Below are positions 31,034 through 42,738 of a stretch of 64,000 bases of DNA, in pieces (within the stretch, counting starts at the first letter, position 1; each line of letters opens with the position of its first letter). Made by a program: the position numbers and the translations under genes. The notes beneath the pieces are model-generated. The model made no database searches and had not been told where the DNA came from. It saw only the letters and a list, made by a program, of their open reading frames with translations. This stretch comes from Sphingomonas sp. LR60 (GTDB lineage: Bacteria > Pseudomonadota > Alphaproteobacteria > Sphingomonadales > Sphingomonadaceae): NCBI RefSeq assembly GCF_036855935.1, contig NZ_JASPFK010000001.1, positions 1,676,501 to 1,740,500 of the forward strand, written 5' to 3'.

Positions 31034-31276
31034 ATGACGACCTTTATGGCAGTAATGGTGTTCGGCGGCGCGGCGGCGCTGGCAATCTATGTGCTCGCCG
31101 CCACGGTGCTGCCGCAAGCGGCGCGGATCGCCGGGATCTTGCGCGGTGGGTCGTCCATCGCTCGGTTCGAACCGCTGTCGGCGCTGGTACGCGCCGAACG
31201 GCGGATCGCGGTCAGGCGCTGGGCGGCAGGTCCGGTGCTGGCCCCAATGACGTTGCGGTCGCGCGAAGCTGCTTGA
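31034..31276 (+). CDS. Small single-pass membrane protein, unknown function
   Basis: 80 residues from ATG 31034, preceded by GAGGAGG at suitable spacing; upstream in-frame starts lack this. One N-terminal membrane segment (FMAVMVFGGAAALAIYVLAATVL) is followed by an arginine-rich cytoplasmic tail. Its 3' end overlaps the end of convergent pssA by 65 bases, so the last 21 codons are antisense to pssA codons. I do not recognise the family. Confidence 0.55.
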   Translation: MTTFMAVMVFGGAAALAIYVLAATVLPQAARIAGILRGGSSIARFEPLSALVRAERRIAVRRWAAGPVLAPMTLRSREAA

Positions 31277-32024
31277 CCCGCGCATAGCTGGCGACGCTGA
31301 ACGGCAATGCCAGCAGATAAGCGATCCCGGCCGCAGCGGCGGTCTGCCAGGGCGCGCTGACTGCTGCCGCACCGACCGCGACCACCACCACGATCGCCTC
31401 GAACCGGATGTTCGGTCGCAGCTTGAGCGATCCGGTCGAGAAGGTGGCAAGGCTCGACACCATCAACAACGCGACGCCCACCGTCCACGGTGCGACCAGG
31501 CGCGGATCGCGCAACAGCGGCGCTTCGGTCACGAACCAGAGAAAGAGCGGCAACAGCGCAAGCGCCGCGCCGGCGGGCGCAGGCACGCCGGTCAGGAAAC
31601 CTGCCGATTTATGCGGTTGGTCGTCGGCATCGATATTGGCGTTGAAGCGCGCCAGTCGCAGCGCACAGAATACCGCCAGCACCAGCGCCGCCATCCAGCC
31701 GAACCGCGGCAGCGCGTGCAGCGACCAGAGATAGAGGATCAAGGCCGGTGAGACACCGAACGAGATCGCGTCGGAGAGCGAGTCGAGTTCCGCACCGAAC
31801 CGGCTCTCGCCGTGCAACATACGTGCGACGCGGCCATCGAGCCCGTCGAGCACGCCGGCGACCAGCACCATCACCACCGCCAGCTCCCATTGCCCGGAGA
31901 TCGCGAAACGGATCCCGGACAGGCCCGAGCAAAGCGCCAGAGCGGTTACGGCATTCGGCGCGACCGCGCGCAGCGGCAGCCCGCCCGGCGGGCGACGAAG
32001 CGGACGACGGATCGGTGGTCTCAT
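31212..32024 (-). CDS. pssA: CDP-diacylglycerol-serine O-phosphatidyltransferase
   Basis: 270 residues. Makes phosphatidylserine from CDP-diacylglycerol and serine in the inner membrane. The CDP-alcohol phosphotransferase motif is clear in LDGLDGRVARMLHGESRFG followed by AELDSLSD, about residues 59-83. About eight membrane segments follow. It lies 10 bases downstream of psd, so synthesis and decarboxylation of phosphatidylserine to phosphatidylethanolamine are encoded together. Confidence 0.95.
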   Translation of the reverse strand: MRPPIRRPLRRPPGGLPLRAVAPNAVTALALCSGLSGIRFAISGQWELAVVMVLVAGVLDGLDGRVARMLHGESRFGAELDSLSDAISFGVSPALILYLWSLHALPRFGWMAALVLAVFCALRLARFNANIDADDQPHKSAGFLTGVPAPAGAALALLPLFLWFVTEAPLLRDPRLVAPWTVGVALLMVSSLATFSTGSLKLRPNIRFEAIVVVVAVGAAAVSAPWQTAAAAGIAYLLALPFSVASYARVKQLRATATSLGPAPDLPPSA

Positions 32025-32034
32025 GTCCGCGCGC

Positions 32035-32757
32035 CTATTGTGATTTGCCGGTGATGCGCAGCACGCCGACGCGCCCGAGCACCGTCTCGCCCGCGACCGC
32101 GCGCTGCCCCAGCGCGACCTGCGGTTCGTAGCCTTCGGGCAGATAGACGTCGACCCGGCTGCCGAAACGGATCAGCCCGATCCGCTGCCCGGCCGCCACG
32201 ATGTCGCCGATCTTGGCAAACCCGACGATCCGCCGCGCGACCAGCCCGGCGATCTGCGTGAAACCGACGCGCCGTCCGTCGAATCCTTCGACGACGAAAT
32301 GCTGACGCTCGTTTTCCTCGGATGCCTTGTCGAGGTCGGCGTTGAGGAACTTGCCCGAAATATAGACCACCTGCCGGACCGTCCCAGCGATCGGCGAGCG
32401 ATTGATGTGAACGTCGAATACCGACATGAACACCGACACGCGCACCATCGTCCCCTCGCCGAGATCGCCGATCAACTCGCGCGGCACCGGCACGCGCTCG
32501 ATCATCGTGATCAGGCCATCGGCGGGCGACACGATCAGATCGTCCCCGATCGGGGTGGTCCGCACCGGATCGCGGAAAAATGCGGCAACCCACAGGGTCA
32601 GGCCAAGGAACGGCCAGAAGAAGATCTTCGAGACGATCGTCATCAACAATGTGATGCCGAATGCGATAGCGGTGAACTTCTGCCCTTCGGGATGGACGGC
32701 AGGAAAGCGCCACTTGACGGTGGTCGTGACGACCGGTGGCTTGTCGAGCGAAGTCAT
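32035..32757 (-). CDS. psd: Phosphatidylserine decarboxylase proenzyme (short, Psd type II)
   Basis: 240 residues. Converts phosphatidylserine to phosphatidylethanolamine. The precursor self-cleaves at a Gly-Ser pair, seen as [12 protein letters not shown] near residue 210, to create the pyruvoyl group. The N-terminal membrane anchor ([21 protein letters not shown]) and [24 protein letters not shown] blocks fit the short form found in alphaproteobacteria. First gene of the psd-pssA pair, divergent from icd across 105 bases. Confidence 0.95.
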   Translation of the reverse strand: MTSLDKPPVVTTTVKWRFPAVHPEGQKFTAIAFGITLLMTIVSKIFFWPFLGLTLWVAAFFRDPVRTTPIGDDLIVSPADGLITMIERVPVPRELIGDLGEGTMVRVSVFMSVFDVHINRSPIAGTVRQVVYISGKFLNADLDKASEENERQHFVVEGFDGRRVGFTQIAGLVARRIVGFAKIGDIVAAGQRIGLIRFGSRVDVYLPEGYEPQVALGQRAVAGETVLGRVGVLRITGKSQ

Positions 32758-32862
32758 CGCTTCGTCCTACCGGGGAAGCGCGTGGTGACAACGCCGTAGG
32801 TTGATCCCCGCCCCCTTCCCCCTATCGCCGCACCAAACCACCCACTCGAAGGACAAGCGAGC

Positions 32863-34083
32863 ATGGCGAAGATCAAGGTAAAGACGCCCGTCGTGGAGAT
32901 CGACGGCGACGAGATGACGCGGATCATCTGGGAATGGATCCGCGAGCGCCTGATCAAGCCGTACCTCGACATCGACCTCGATTACTACGACCTTGGCGTC
33001 GAGGAGCGTGACCGCACCGACGATCAGGTGACGATCGACAGCGCCAAGGCGATCCAGAAGTACGGCGTCGGCGTGAAGTGCGCGACGATCACCCCCGACG
33101 AGGCGCGCGTCGAGGAATTCGGCCTCAAGAAGATGTGGCGTTCGCCCAACGGCACGATCCGCAACATCCTGGGCGGCGTGGTCTTCCGCGAGCCGATCGT
33201 GATGAAGAACGTCCCCCGTTTGATCCCGGGCTGGACGCACCCGATCGTCGTCGGCCGTCACGCTTTCGGCGACCAGTACAAGGCCACCGACTTCAAGGTG
33301 CCCGGCAAGGGCAAGCTGACCATGAAGTGGGAAGGCGAGAACGGCGAGACGATCGAGCACGAGGTCTTCGACTTCCCCGCAGCCGGCGTCGCGATGGGCA
33401 TGTACAATCTCGACGAGTCGATCCGCGATTTCGCGCGCGCCTCGCTCAACTACGGGCTCGGCCGCAACTGGCCGGTGTATCTGTCGACCAAGAACACGAT
33501 CCTCAAGGCGTATGACGGTCGCTTCAAGGACATCTTCGCCGAAGTGTTCGAGAGCGAGTTCGTCGACCAGTTCAAGGCGGCGGGCATCGTCTACGAGCAT
33601 CGCCTGATCGACGACATGGTCGCCTCGGCACTGAAGTGGAACGGCGAGTTCGTTTGGGCCTGCAAGAACTATGACGGCGACGTCCAGTCGGATCAGGTCG
33701 CGCAGGGCTTCGGCTCGCTGGGTCTGATGACCTCGGTGCTGATGACCCCGGACGGCAAGACGATCGAGGCCGAGGCGGCGCACGGCACCGTCACGCGCCA
33801 CTATCGCCAGCATCAGCAGGGCAAGGCGACGTCGACCAACCCGATCGCGTCGATCTTCGCCTGGACCGGCGGCCTGAAGTATCGCGGCAAGTTCGACGAC
33901 ACGCCCGACGTGACGCGCTTCGCCGAGACGCTCGAGCAGGTCTGCGTCGAAACCGTCGAGAGCGGCGACATGACCAAGGATCTCGCGATCCTGATCGGTC
34001 CGGACCAGCGCTGGATGACCACCGAGCAGTTCTTCGAAGCGGTTCGCGTCAACCTCGAGAAGAAGATGGCCAACTGGGCCTGA
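32863..34083 (+). CDS. icd: NADP-dependent isocitrate dehydrogenase (eukaryote-like dimeric type)
   Basis: 406 residues. TCA-cycle enzyme, oxidises isocitrate to 2-oxoglutarate with NADP. The sequence [32 protein letters not shown], the metal-binding DDMVA and [10 protein letters not shown], and the NADP loop [12 protein letters not shown] are those of the type II, mitochondrial-like family, rather than the E. coli type I enzyme. A clear stem-loop follows seven bases after the stop. Confidence 0.97.
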   Translation: MAKIKVKTPVVEIDGDEMTRIIWEWIRERLIKPYLDIDLDYYDLGVEERDRTDDQVTIDSAKAIQKYGVGVKCATITPDEARVEEFGLKKMWRSPNGTIRNILGGVVFREPIVMKNVPRLIPGWTHPIVVGRHAFGDQYKATDFKVPGKGKLTMKWEGENGETIEHEVFDFPAAGVAMGMYNLDESIRDFARASLNYGLGRNWPVYLSTKNTILKAYDGRFKDIFAEVFESEFVDQFKAAGIVYEHRLIDDMVASALKWNGEFVWACKNYDGDVQSDQVAQGFGSLGLMTSVLMTPDGKTIEAEAAHGTVTRHYRQHQQGKATSTNPIASIFAWTGGLKYRGKFDDTPDVTRFAETLEQVCVETVESGDMTKDLAILIGPDQRWMTTEQFFEAVRVNLEKKMANWA

Positions 34084-34089
34084 TTTGAC

Positions 34090-34124
34090 GAACGGGCGGC
34101 GGACGATCGCTCCGCCGCCTGTTC
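34090..34124 (+). terminator. icd terminator
   Basis: GAAC-GGGCGGCGGA paired with TCCGCCGCC-TGTTC around a seven-base loop, starting seven bases after the icd stop. It is followed by TTCGG, a weak U-tract. A rho-independent terminator is likely. Confidence 0.7.
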
Positions 34125-34150
34125 TTCGGTGCGCCTGCCTTCTCCCGTCG

Positions 34151-34227
34151 TCCCGGACTTGATCCGGGATCCGGCTTCTTACTTCTATCGGCAGGAAGCG
34201 TCGTCCCGGACCAAGTTCGGGACGACG
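34151..34227. repeat. Pair of extragenic palindromes (REP-like)
   Basis: Two related palindromes: TCCCGGA-CTTGA-TCCGGGA at 34151-34169 and CGTCGTCCCG paired with CGGGACGACG at 34199-34227. They share the GTCGTCCCGGA core in the same orientation, as expected of an extragenic repeat family. They lie between the icd terminator and the DUF5818 gene. They carry no coding potential that I can support. Confidence 0.6.
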
Positions 34228-34326
34228 AACAGGGGTGTTCGGTGAAAAACACCGACGATCCTTCATCAAAACCTCGGGTGCCGGTCCGCCCTAGGCTGCG
34301 CTGACGCCCTCGGCGGCGACGCGCCC

Positions 34327-34494
34327 CTACCCACAAACCACACCCCGCACGCGCACGCGCTTCTGCACGTGGTCGACGGGCACGCGCGGCAGCTCCAGCA
34401 CATAGCGCCCGCCCCGGTCGCATTGCAGCACGAACGCGCCATGCTCGCGCACCAACAATCCGGTTTCGTCGATGGGGGTGCCGATGCTGCTCAT
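34327..34494 (-). CDS. Small DUF5818-like protein
   Basis: 55 residues from ATG 34494, shorter than most gene callers accept. It reads MSSIGTPIDETGLLVREHGA, then FVLQCDRGGRYVLELPRV and ends HVQKRVRVRGVVCG. The DETGLLV opening, the central G-G-x-x-x-L-E/D strand and the RVRVxGV ending match the DUF5818 family that is common in Sphingomonadales; this is recalled, not searched. Function unknown. It lies between the icd repeats and tRNA-Ile on the same strand as the tRNA. Confidence 0.6.
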   Translation of the reverse strand: MSSIGTPIDETGLLVREHGAFVLQCDRGGRYVLELPRVPVDHVQKRVRVRGVVCG

Positions 34495-34547
34495 GGGCCG
34501 CACATGGCGATGTCGTCAGCGGCGCGCAATGCGCCGCCGAAACACGG

Positions 34548-34623
34548 TGGTGGGCCCGGCAGGACTCGAACCCGCAACCTAGCCGTTATGAGCGGCCAGC
34601 TCTAACCATTGAGCTACAGGCCC
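34548..34623 (-). tRNA. tRNA-Ile (anticodon CAT, lysidine-modified type)
   Basis: 76 bases including an encoded CCA. The acceptor GGGCCTG pairs with CGGGCCC (one G-T), D-arm GCTC/GAGC, anticodon stem GGCCG/CGGCT with loop CTCATAA, T-arm GCGGG-TTCGAGT-CCTGC. Anticodon CAT would read Met, but the TCATAA loop and overall identity resemble the minor tRNA-Ile whose C34 is changed to lysidine by TilS and reads AUA. Elongator tRNA-Met is the alternative. Confidence 0.9.
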
Positions 34624-34671
34624 CGACACCGCGCCGCCCCGTAGCGCCGCTGCGCGCCCGCTGGCAAGCGT

Positions 34672-36261
34672 CTACGTCGCCCCACCGGTCGCGTGCCCTG
34701 CCGCATCCGTCTCGACCGCGGGCAGCAACAGCGTGAACAGCCCCGGTGCGATCACGAAGCGGCCGCCCAATTGGGTGGCGAGATTGCGCACGAGCCGAAG
34801 CGCGAATCCCACGCCCAGCAGCGGCGCGCCCTCGTCGCGCAAGGCATCCTCGTCGTCGAGCGCCAGCAGGCTCGCCTCGTCGCGCTCGGCGAAGGCGACC
34901 GGTGGCACCAGCGCGAGGGCGAGCGTGCCCACACCCCCGACCAGCGCGGTCGTCAGTTGCTCGCCCGGGGCTGCGGCCGACAGTGCGGCGGACAACAGCC
35001 GTGCGATCAACCGCTCGGCATCGTAGGGATCGATCGCCCAATTCGCATCGCGCACCGTCGGCAGCGTCAGTTCTGCGCGCCGCAACGCGGCGAGCGGCGC
35101 GAGGTCTTCGGCGATCCGCTGCAACAAGGGTGACGCGGGGGTGACGCCATCGCGCCGCTCCAGCGCATGGCCATCGATCCGCGCGGCGAGGTCGAGGTCC
35201 TCGATCGCGCCGATCAGGTCGGTGACGCGGCGCCGGATCTCGTTAGCACGATCGCGATACGGCGAGGCGACCGGCCCGAGCAATTGCTGCTCGATCAATT
35301 CCGAGAAGCCCGCGATCGCGCTCGCCGGAGTGCGCAGTTCGTGCACCAGTCGCCGCAATCCCTCGGCTCCGGCCGCGCGCTCGCGCTCCACGCCGCGCTC
35401 GGCGCGCTCGTCCGCCCGCGGGCGGCGCGCCTGGCCGCGCATCCCGGTGAAAGCGCCCGTCGCCTGATCGAACATCGGGACGCCTGCGATCCGCCATTCA
35501 CCCGCGATCGCCGATCCACCCGGCACGCGCAGCCGCGCTCCCGAGAATGGCGCGCGCTTGCGGAACGCACCCGACGCCACGCCGTCCACCGCCGCACCAG
35601 CCCATACGCCGGCACGATGATCGAGCGTCAGCCCGATCACCGCGCCACGCGGCGCGGCGTCCAGCCAGCGGATCACCCCGGCCGCATCGGTCTCGAAGCG
35701 AAAATCGCTCAGCGGTCGGATCGGATCAGCACCGTCACGCTGGTGCGCGGCGATCCGCTCGACCAGATCGGCGATCTCGAAACGCACGCCGCCCGATGCA
35801 CCGCTTTGGTCGCTCGCCTGCGCCTCGCGCGGAGCATAGCCGAGCCGGAAATCGGTCGCGCCGAAGCTTTCGAGCGCGCGTTCGACCGACGGGGGCAAGT
35901 CATGCCGCTGCCGCAGGACGCTCCGCCCGACCGGGGTCAGCCGCGGGAGCAGCGTCTCCCACTCCGACGCATCGAGTCGCACACCACGCAACGTCGCCAT
36001 CGCCACGTCGCGCGTATCGATCGCGAACATCGTGACGAGCGGCAGCGGCGCATCGAACAGCGCCAGCCCGCGCGCGCAGGCGATCCGCACGTCCTCCGGC
36101 ACCCGCTCGCGCAGATTCTCCAGCCGCGTCAGCAGCAGATCGTCCGCCGGAGCCCGCCGACGCGCGATCAGATCGACGAGTTGGCGATAGGTCGCGCGCG
36201 CACCCAGTGCCGAGCGCGCCTCGGCTGCCAACACGGTTTTCAGGCTGTCGTTGAAGCGCAC
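34672..36261 (-). CDS. Sensor histidine kinase-like protein with degenerate ATPase domain
   Basis: 529 residues from GTG 36261. No membrane segments. The N-terminal 150 residues form a helical region (RQLVDLIARRRAPADDLLLTRL, VPEDVRIACARGLALFDAPL). A PAS-like segment follows around 185-290 (FRFETDAAGVIRWLDAAPRG). The H-box is intact (RRLVHELRTPASAIAGF, about residue 308). The catalytic domain is eroded: the N-box asparagine is missing (LLSAALSAAAPGEQL) and no DxGxG is visible, although a G2-like GVGFALRLVRN remains. It may accept or pass phosphate rather than use ATP. No response regulator is adjacent. The 196 bases upstream separate it from a divergent Lrp gene. Confidence 0.75.
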   Translation of the reverse strand: MRFNDSLKTVLAAEARSALGARATYRQLVDLIARRRAPADDLLLTRLENLRERVPEDVRIACARGLALFDAPLPLVTMFAIDTRDVAMATLRGVRLDASEWETLLPRLTPVGRSVLRQRHDLPPSVERALESFGATDFRLGYAPREAQASDQSGASGGVRFEIADLVERIAAHQRDGADPIRPLSDFRFETDAAGVIRWLDAAPRGAVIGLTLDHRAGVWAGAAVDGVASGAFRKRAPFSGARLRVPGGSAIAGEWRIAGVPMFDQATGAFTGMRGQARRPRADERAERGVERERAAGAEGLRRLVHELRTPASAIAGFSELIEQQLLGPVASPYRDRANEIRRRVTDLIGAIEDLDLAARIDGHALERRDGVTPASPLLQRIAEDLAPLAALRRAELTLPTVRDANWAIDPYDAERLIARLLSAALSAAAPGEQLTTALVGGVGTLALALVPPVAFAERDEASLLALDDEDALRDEGAPLLGVGFALRLVRNLATQLGGRFVIAPGLFTLLLPAVETDAAGHATGGAT

Positions 36262-36380
36262 GGAAACGATCGACCTCTTGGCTTTTGCGTATTTATCCCA
36301 CCGCGTTCGTAGAGATGCGACCGCTTCGGAGCCATCGTCGAGTTTTGCGCGTCATCCCGTATTGAAGCAGCTTTCTACAA

Positions 36381-36396
36381 TTGCGTTTGAGCGCAA
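36381..36396. promoter_or_regulatory. Possible operator ahead of the Lrp-family gene
   Basis: TTGCG and CGCAA form a short inverted repeat separated by six bases, within an AT-richer patch of the 36262-36457 divergent region. Lrp-family proteins often repress themselves from such sites. The stem is only five bases, so the call is weak. Confidence 0.25.
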
Positions 36397-36457
36397 CAAT
36401 CCTATAGCCGTCCACAAGGCTGGCTATCGCGAAAATACGCGACAAGTTGAGTGAGAT

Positions 36458-36922
36458 ATGATGACCCTGGACCGGATCGACCGTGAAATCCTCGCGCTCC
36501 TGCAGGAGGATGGCCGGATGACCAACGTCGAACTGGCCGAGCGGGTCGGCCTGACCGCACCGCCCTGCCTACGCCGCGTGCGCGCGCTTGAGCAGGCGGG
36601 CGTGATTCGTGGCTATCACGCCGAGTGCGATGCGACCAAATTAGGCTTCCCGATCACGGTGTTCGCGATGGTAAGCCTGCGCAGTCAGGCCGAACAGGAC
36701 CTCGCGACCTTCGAGGCGCATGTCGCCGCAATCCCGGAGGTGCGCGAATGCCACATGCTCAACGGCGAGATCGACTTCATCCTGAAGATCGTCGCGCAGG
36801 ACCTTGAGAGTTTCCAGCGCATCCTCACCACCAAGCTGACCTCGGCGCCGAACGTCACCAGCGTCAAGTCGTCGCTGACGATCCGCACCTTCAAGGCACA
36901 GGCCGGCGTCCCGATCAGCTGA
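36458..36922 (+). CDS. Lrp/AsnC-family transcriptional regulator
   Basis: 154 residues. The N-terminal helix-turn-helix is seen in LDRIDREILALLQEDGRMTN then VELAERVGLTAPPCLRRVRAL. The C-terminal RAM domain (VSLRSQAEQDLATFEAHVAAI, VRECHMLNGEIDFILKIVAQD) binds an amino acid and forms octamers. A neighbouring target gene is not obvious: the divergent gene is the sensor-like protein. A strong terminator follows. Confidence 0.94.
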   Translation: MMTLDRIDREILALLQEDGRMTNVELAERVGLTAPPCLRRVRALEQAGVIRGYHAECDATKLGFPITVFAMVSLRSQAEQDLATFEAHVAAIPEVRECHMLNGEIDFILKIVAQDLESFQRILTTKLTSAPNVTSVKSSLTIRTFKAQAGVPIS

Positions 36923-36944
36923 TCGCGCCATCCCAGCCACACGA

Positions 36945-36974
36945 AAAAGGGGCGACCCGCAGGCCGCCCCTTTT
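36945..36974. terminator. Bidirectional terminator
   Basis: AAAAGGGGCG pairs with CGCCCCTTTT (10 bases), flanked by A-runs and T-runs on the two sides, 23 bases after the Lrp stop and 26 bases before the end of the convergent TPR gene. The symmetric A/T flanks mean it can stop transcripts from both directions. Confidence 0.85.
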
Positions 36975-36999
36975 CTGTTTCGATCCGATCCGGTGCGGC

Positions 37000-38268
37000 T
37001 TATGCGACCGGCGGGTGATCAAGGAAATCGATCCACCACGCGGCGATATCCGCGCGCGGCGAACCGGTCACTGCCTGGAACGCGGTCTTCGCGCCGGCCT
37101 TGTCGCCCGAATTGGTGAGCGCGATCCCGAGCCGCGTGTTGACGACGTTCGCGTCGACACCACCCTTTTGCAGCGCAGCGCGGTACAGCGCGATCGCCTT
37201 CGGATATTCGCCGGTGCCCAGATAGGCGTCGGCGGTGCTGGCGGCGAGCTTGCCGTCCGCCGCCTTCATCGCGCGCGCCTCGACCGCCGCCATCGAACCC
37301 TCGTTCGAGATCGACTTGTTCGCCGCGGCCAGCAGGCTGCCGGCATCGGGGCTGCTCGCCGGGATCTTCCCCGCGGCCTTGCCCTCGGTCAGCACCGCCT
37401 TCGATTCCCACGGCAGGCCCTGATCGAAGGTCCACTGCGCGTAGATCTCATAGTCGTACTGATCGGCCAGCGCCTTGCCCGAGCGGAGCAGGCGATACAG
37501 ATCGACCTTCTGCGACTTGTCGAGCGTCGCGATCGACTGCGGCTGGATGCCCCAGACCACCAGCATGTCGCGCCAGTTCTTCGCGGTCGGATAGGCGGTC
37601 AGATAGCGACGCATCCATGCGCGCGTCTCGGCGGCATTCTTCGCCTGGTTGTTGCGCGCGATCGCGTAGCGGAAGATGTCTTCCGACGGCTTCTGACCCG
37701 CGGCCATCTGCTCGTCGACCATCTTGGCCAGCGCCGCCGAACCACCGGCGATATCGCCCGAGTCCATCTTCAGCTTGACGAGCTGCAACGGCAGGTTCGG
37801 GTCGTTGTAGCCGAGCTGCTGCGCCTGCTCGAAGAAGCGCATCGCGCCCGCGGCATCCTTGGCGTTCGCCTGGATCACGCCGCGCTGATAGGCATATTTC
37901 GCCTTGTCGGCCGGCGCGGTGCGCGGGCTGGCGATCAGCGCGTCGAGCGGCGCGACGAGGTTGGCGTTGTTCGGACCACCCGGCTGGATGACCTCCAGAT
38001 TGAGACGTAGCGCGGCGGCGATATACTTCTCGTCGTCGGTTTTGGCGGCAGCCTCGACGGCGGCGACCAGCGGCGCTGCGGTCGCGGCATCCTTGGCGGC
38101 GAGCGCAGTCTGCGCCTGCGCGGCCGGGCCACGGACCTCGTTGCTGAGCTTGAGCTGATCGCCCTTCTGCTCTTCCTTCTTCTTCTGTGCCATCGCCGGC
38201 TGCGACAATGCGACCGTCGCACCACCAGCCAGAAGCACAGCCATCACGGCGTTCGAAAGGGTCTTCAT
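37000..38268 (-). CDS. Exported tetratricopeptide-repeat protein
   Basis: 422 residues from ATG 38268 (MKTLSNAVMAVLLAGGATVALS, cleaved after AMA). The open frame continues upstream without coding value. After a Lys-rich start (QKKKEEQKGDQ) the protein is a helical repeat array with TPR-like units (KYAYQRGVIQANAKDAAGAM, then FFEQAQQLGYNDP; TADAYLGTGEYPKAIALYRAA). It is probably periplasmic and forms protein contacts, but the partner is unknown. Similar proteins are common in sphingomonads. Confidence 0.82.
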   Translation of the reverse strand: MKTLSNAVMAVLLAGGATVALSQPAMAQKKKEEQKGDQLKLSNEVRGPAAQAQTALAAKDAATAAPLVAAVEAAAKTDDEKYIAAALRLNLEVIQPGGPNNANLVAPLDALIASPRTAPADKAKYAYQRGVIQANAKDAAGAMRFFEQAQQLGYNDPNLPLQLVKLKMDSGDIAGGSAALAKMVDEQMAAGQKPSEDIFRYAIARNNQAKNAAETRAWMRRYLTAYPTAKNWRDMLVVWGIQPQSIATLDKSQKVDLYRLLRSGKALADQYDYEIYAQWTFDQGLPWESKAVLTEGKAAGKIPASSPDAGSLLAAANKSISNEGSMAAVEARAMKAADGKLAASTADAYLGTGEYPKAIALYRAALQKGGVDANVVNTRLGIALTNSGDKAGAKTAFQAVTGSPRADIAAWWIDFLDHPPVA

Positions 38269-38416
38269 CGACACGTCTCTCCAGAATTCGCGGGCGTAAC
38301 GCTCGGTCGCTGCTCTAGTGCCCAGCGCGCGCGTGTACAAGGAATGTACCGTTGCAATGCGTTGCCGCCGCTGAACCGCGATTGAACGCGGCAGGCCGCG
38401 GGAGTACGGCGCGGCG

Positions 38417-39163
38417 ATGATCGCCGTTCTCTCGCCGGCCAAGACGCTGGACCTCGAAACCCCGCCTCCCTTCCCCGCCACGCCCGCGCGCTTCGCGACC
38501 GAGGCGGCGACGCTTGCCAAGGCCGCCTCGCATCTGACGCAGAAGCGCCTTTCCGAACTGATGAAGATCTCGCCCGCGCTCGCCAAGCTCAATGCCGATC
38601 GCTTCCGCGACTTCGACGCCGCCGCGGAACGCCCCGCGCTCTACACCTTCGCCGGCGACGTCTACACCGGGCTGGAGGCGACGACGCTCGACGAGCCGTC
38701 GGTGCGCTTCGCGCAGGATCATCTGCGATTGCTGTCCGGGCTCTACGGGCTGCTGCGTCCGCTCGATAGTATGCGCCCATACCGGCTGGAGATGGGCACC
38801 CGCTGGGCACCCCGCCGCGACAAGCTCACCGACTGGTGGGGGCCGCGCATCGCCGACGCGCTCGCCACCGACGTCGAGGCGGAGGGTTCGGGCATTGTCC
38901 TCAACCTCGCCAGCAACGAATATTGGGAAGCGGTCGCGGGCAGGCTCCCCGCCGGCATCCGCGTCGTCGCGGTCGATTTCCGCGAGGCCGACGATCGCTT
39001 CGTCAGCTTCCACGCCAAGAAGGCGCGTGGGATGATGGCGCGCTATCTGGTCGAGCATCACGTCCCCGATCTCGACGGCATGAAGGCGTTCGACACCGCC
39101 GGCTATCGCTTTGACGCCGATGCCAGCGACGATGCGCGCTGGACCTTCCGGCGGGTGGCCTGA
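38417..39163 (+). CDS. yaaA: YaaA-family peroxide stress protein (DUF328)
   Basis: 248 residues. The family limits iron-driven damage under peroxide stress in E. coli and binds DNA. The hallmark opening MIAVLSPAKTLDLE is present, with KISPALAKLNADRF, PALYTFAGDVYTGLEA, LSGLYGLLRPLDSMRPYRLEMG and the C-terminal VSFHAKKARGMMARYLVEH. The stop overlaps the start of the following SDR gene by one base (TGATG). Confidence 0.94.
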   Translation: MIAVLSPAKTLDLETPPPFPATPARFATEAATLAKAASHLTQKRLSELMKISPALAKLNADRFRDFDAAAERPALYTFAGDVYTGLEATTLDEPSVRFAQDHLRLLSGLYGLLRPLDSMRPYRLEMGTRWAPRRDKLTDWWGPRIADALATDVEAEGSGIVLNLASNEYWEAVAGRLPAGIRVVAVDFREADDRFVSFHAKKARGMMARYLVEHHVPDLDGMKAFDTAGYRFDADASDDARWTFRRVA

Positions 39164-39819
39164 TGCGCGCGATCGTCATCGGCGCCAGCGGCGGGATCGG
39201 CGCAGCGCTCGCCGACGCGCTGGCGGAGGAAGAGAATGACGTCGTCCGCCTCACCCGCGCCGACCTGGACCTGACCGACGAGCCGACGATCGCCGCCGCA
39301 GCCGCCCGTGTCGGCAAGGCCGATCTGGTGATCGTCGCCACCGGGCTGCTCCACGACCCCGATCACGGCCCGGAGAAGGCCCTCCGTGATCTCGATCCGG
39401 TTTGGCTGGCCAAGCAATATGCGGTGAATGCGATCGGCCCCGCGCTGGTCGCCAAGCACTTTCTCCCGATCCTCCCCCGCACCGGTCGCTCGGTGTTTGC
39501 GGCGCTGTCGGCGCGCGTCGGCAGCATTTCCGACAACCGGCTCGGCGGCTGGTACGGGTATCGCGCCAGCAAGGCGGCGCTCAACCAGCTGATCCGCACA
39601 CTGGCGATCGAGGACAAGCGCCGCAACGATCGCGGCATCGTCGTCGGGCTCCACCCCGGCACGGTCGATACGCGCTTGTCGAAACCGTTCCAGCAAAGCG
39701 GGCGCGACCTGTTCCAGCCCGATCGCGCCGCGGTACAGTTGCTCGACGTGCTCGACGCCCTGAAGCCGACCGACAGCGGCAAGCTGTTCGCATGGGACGG
39801 CGCAGAGATCGCGCCGTGA
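39163..39819 (+). CDS. Short-chain dehydrogenase/reductase (CsgA-like)
   Basis: 218 residues. The Rossmann loop GASGGIGAALADAL opens the protein. ATGLLHD replaces the NAG motif, and the catalytic tyrosine and lysine are in GYRASKAALNQLIRTLAIED. The short length and HPGTVDTRLSKPFQ place it near C-factor/CsgA-like SDRs. Substrate unknown. Translationally coupled to yaaA. The 146 bases to gyrA probably contain the gyrA promoter. Confidence 0.88.
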   Translation: MRAIVIGASGGIGAALADALAEEENDVVRLTRADLDLTDEPTIAAAAARVGKADLVIVATGLLHDPDHGPEKALRDLDPVWLAKQYAVNAIGPALVAKHFLPILPRTGRSVFAALSARVGSISDNRLGGWYGYRASKAALNQLIRTLAIEDKRRNDRGIVVGLHPGTVDTRLSKPFQQSGRDLFQPDRAAVQLLDVLDALKPTDSGKLFAWDGAEIAP

Positions 39820-39965
39820 GCCGCAATGACGTGCGGTGATACCTGGCGTCCTCCCGCCGAAGCGAGCCTGACGCTCGCCCATCCCGGTCGCCGCGGGCGT
39901 GACTTTGCGCGACGCGCGGCCTAGACACGCGCCTGAAACGAATCCGTAAAAGAAAGTACATCCAG

Positions 39966-42734
<2,769 letters not shown>

Positions 42735-42738
<4 letters not shown>

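Noticed and set aside
32767-34269. A 500-codon minus-strand frame opposite icd
   Set aside because: It is the antisense shadow of the isocitrate dehydrogenase gene.
39820-39965. A riboswitch or small gene between the SDR gene and gyrA
   Set aside because: Only a GC-rich patch with weak inverted repeats was seen, and no known riboswitch core or credible frame.
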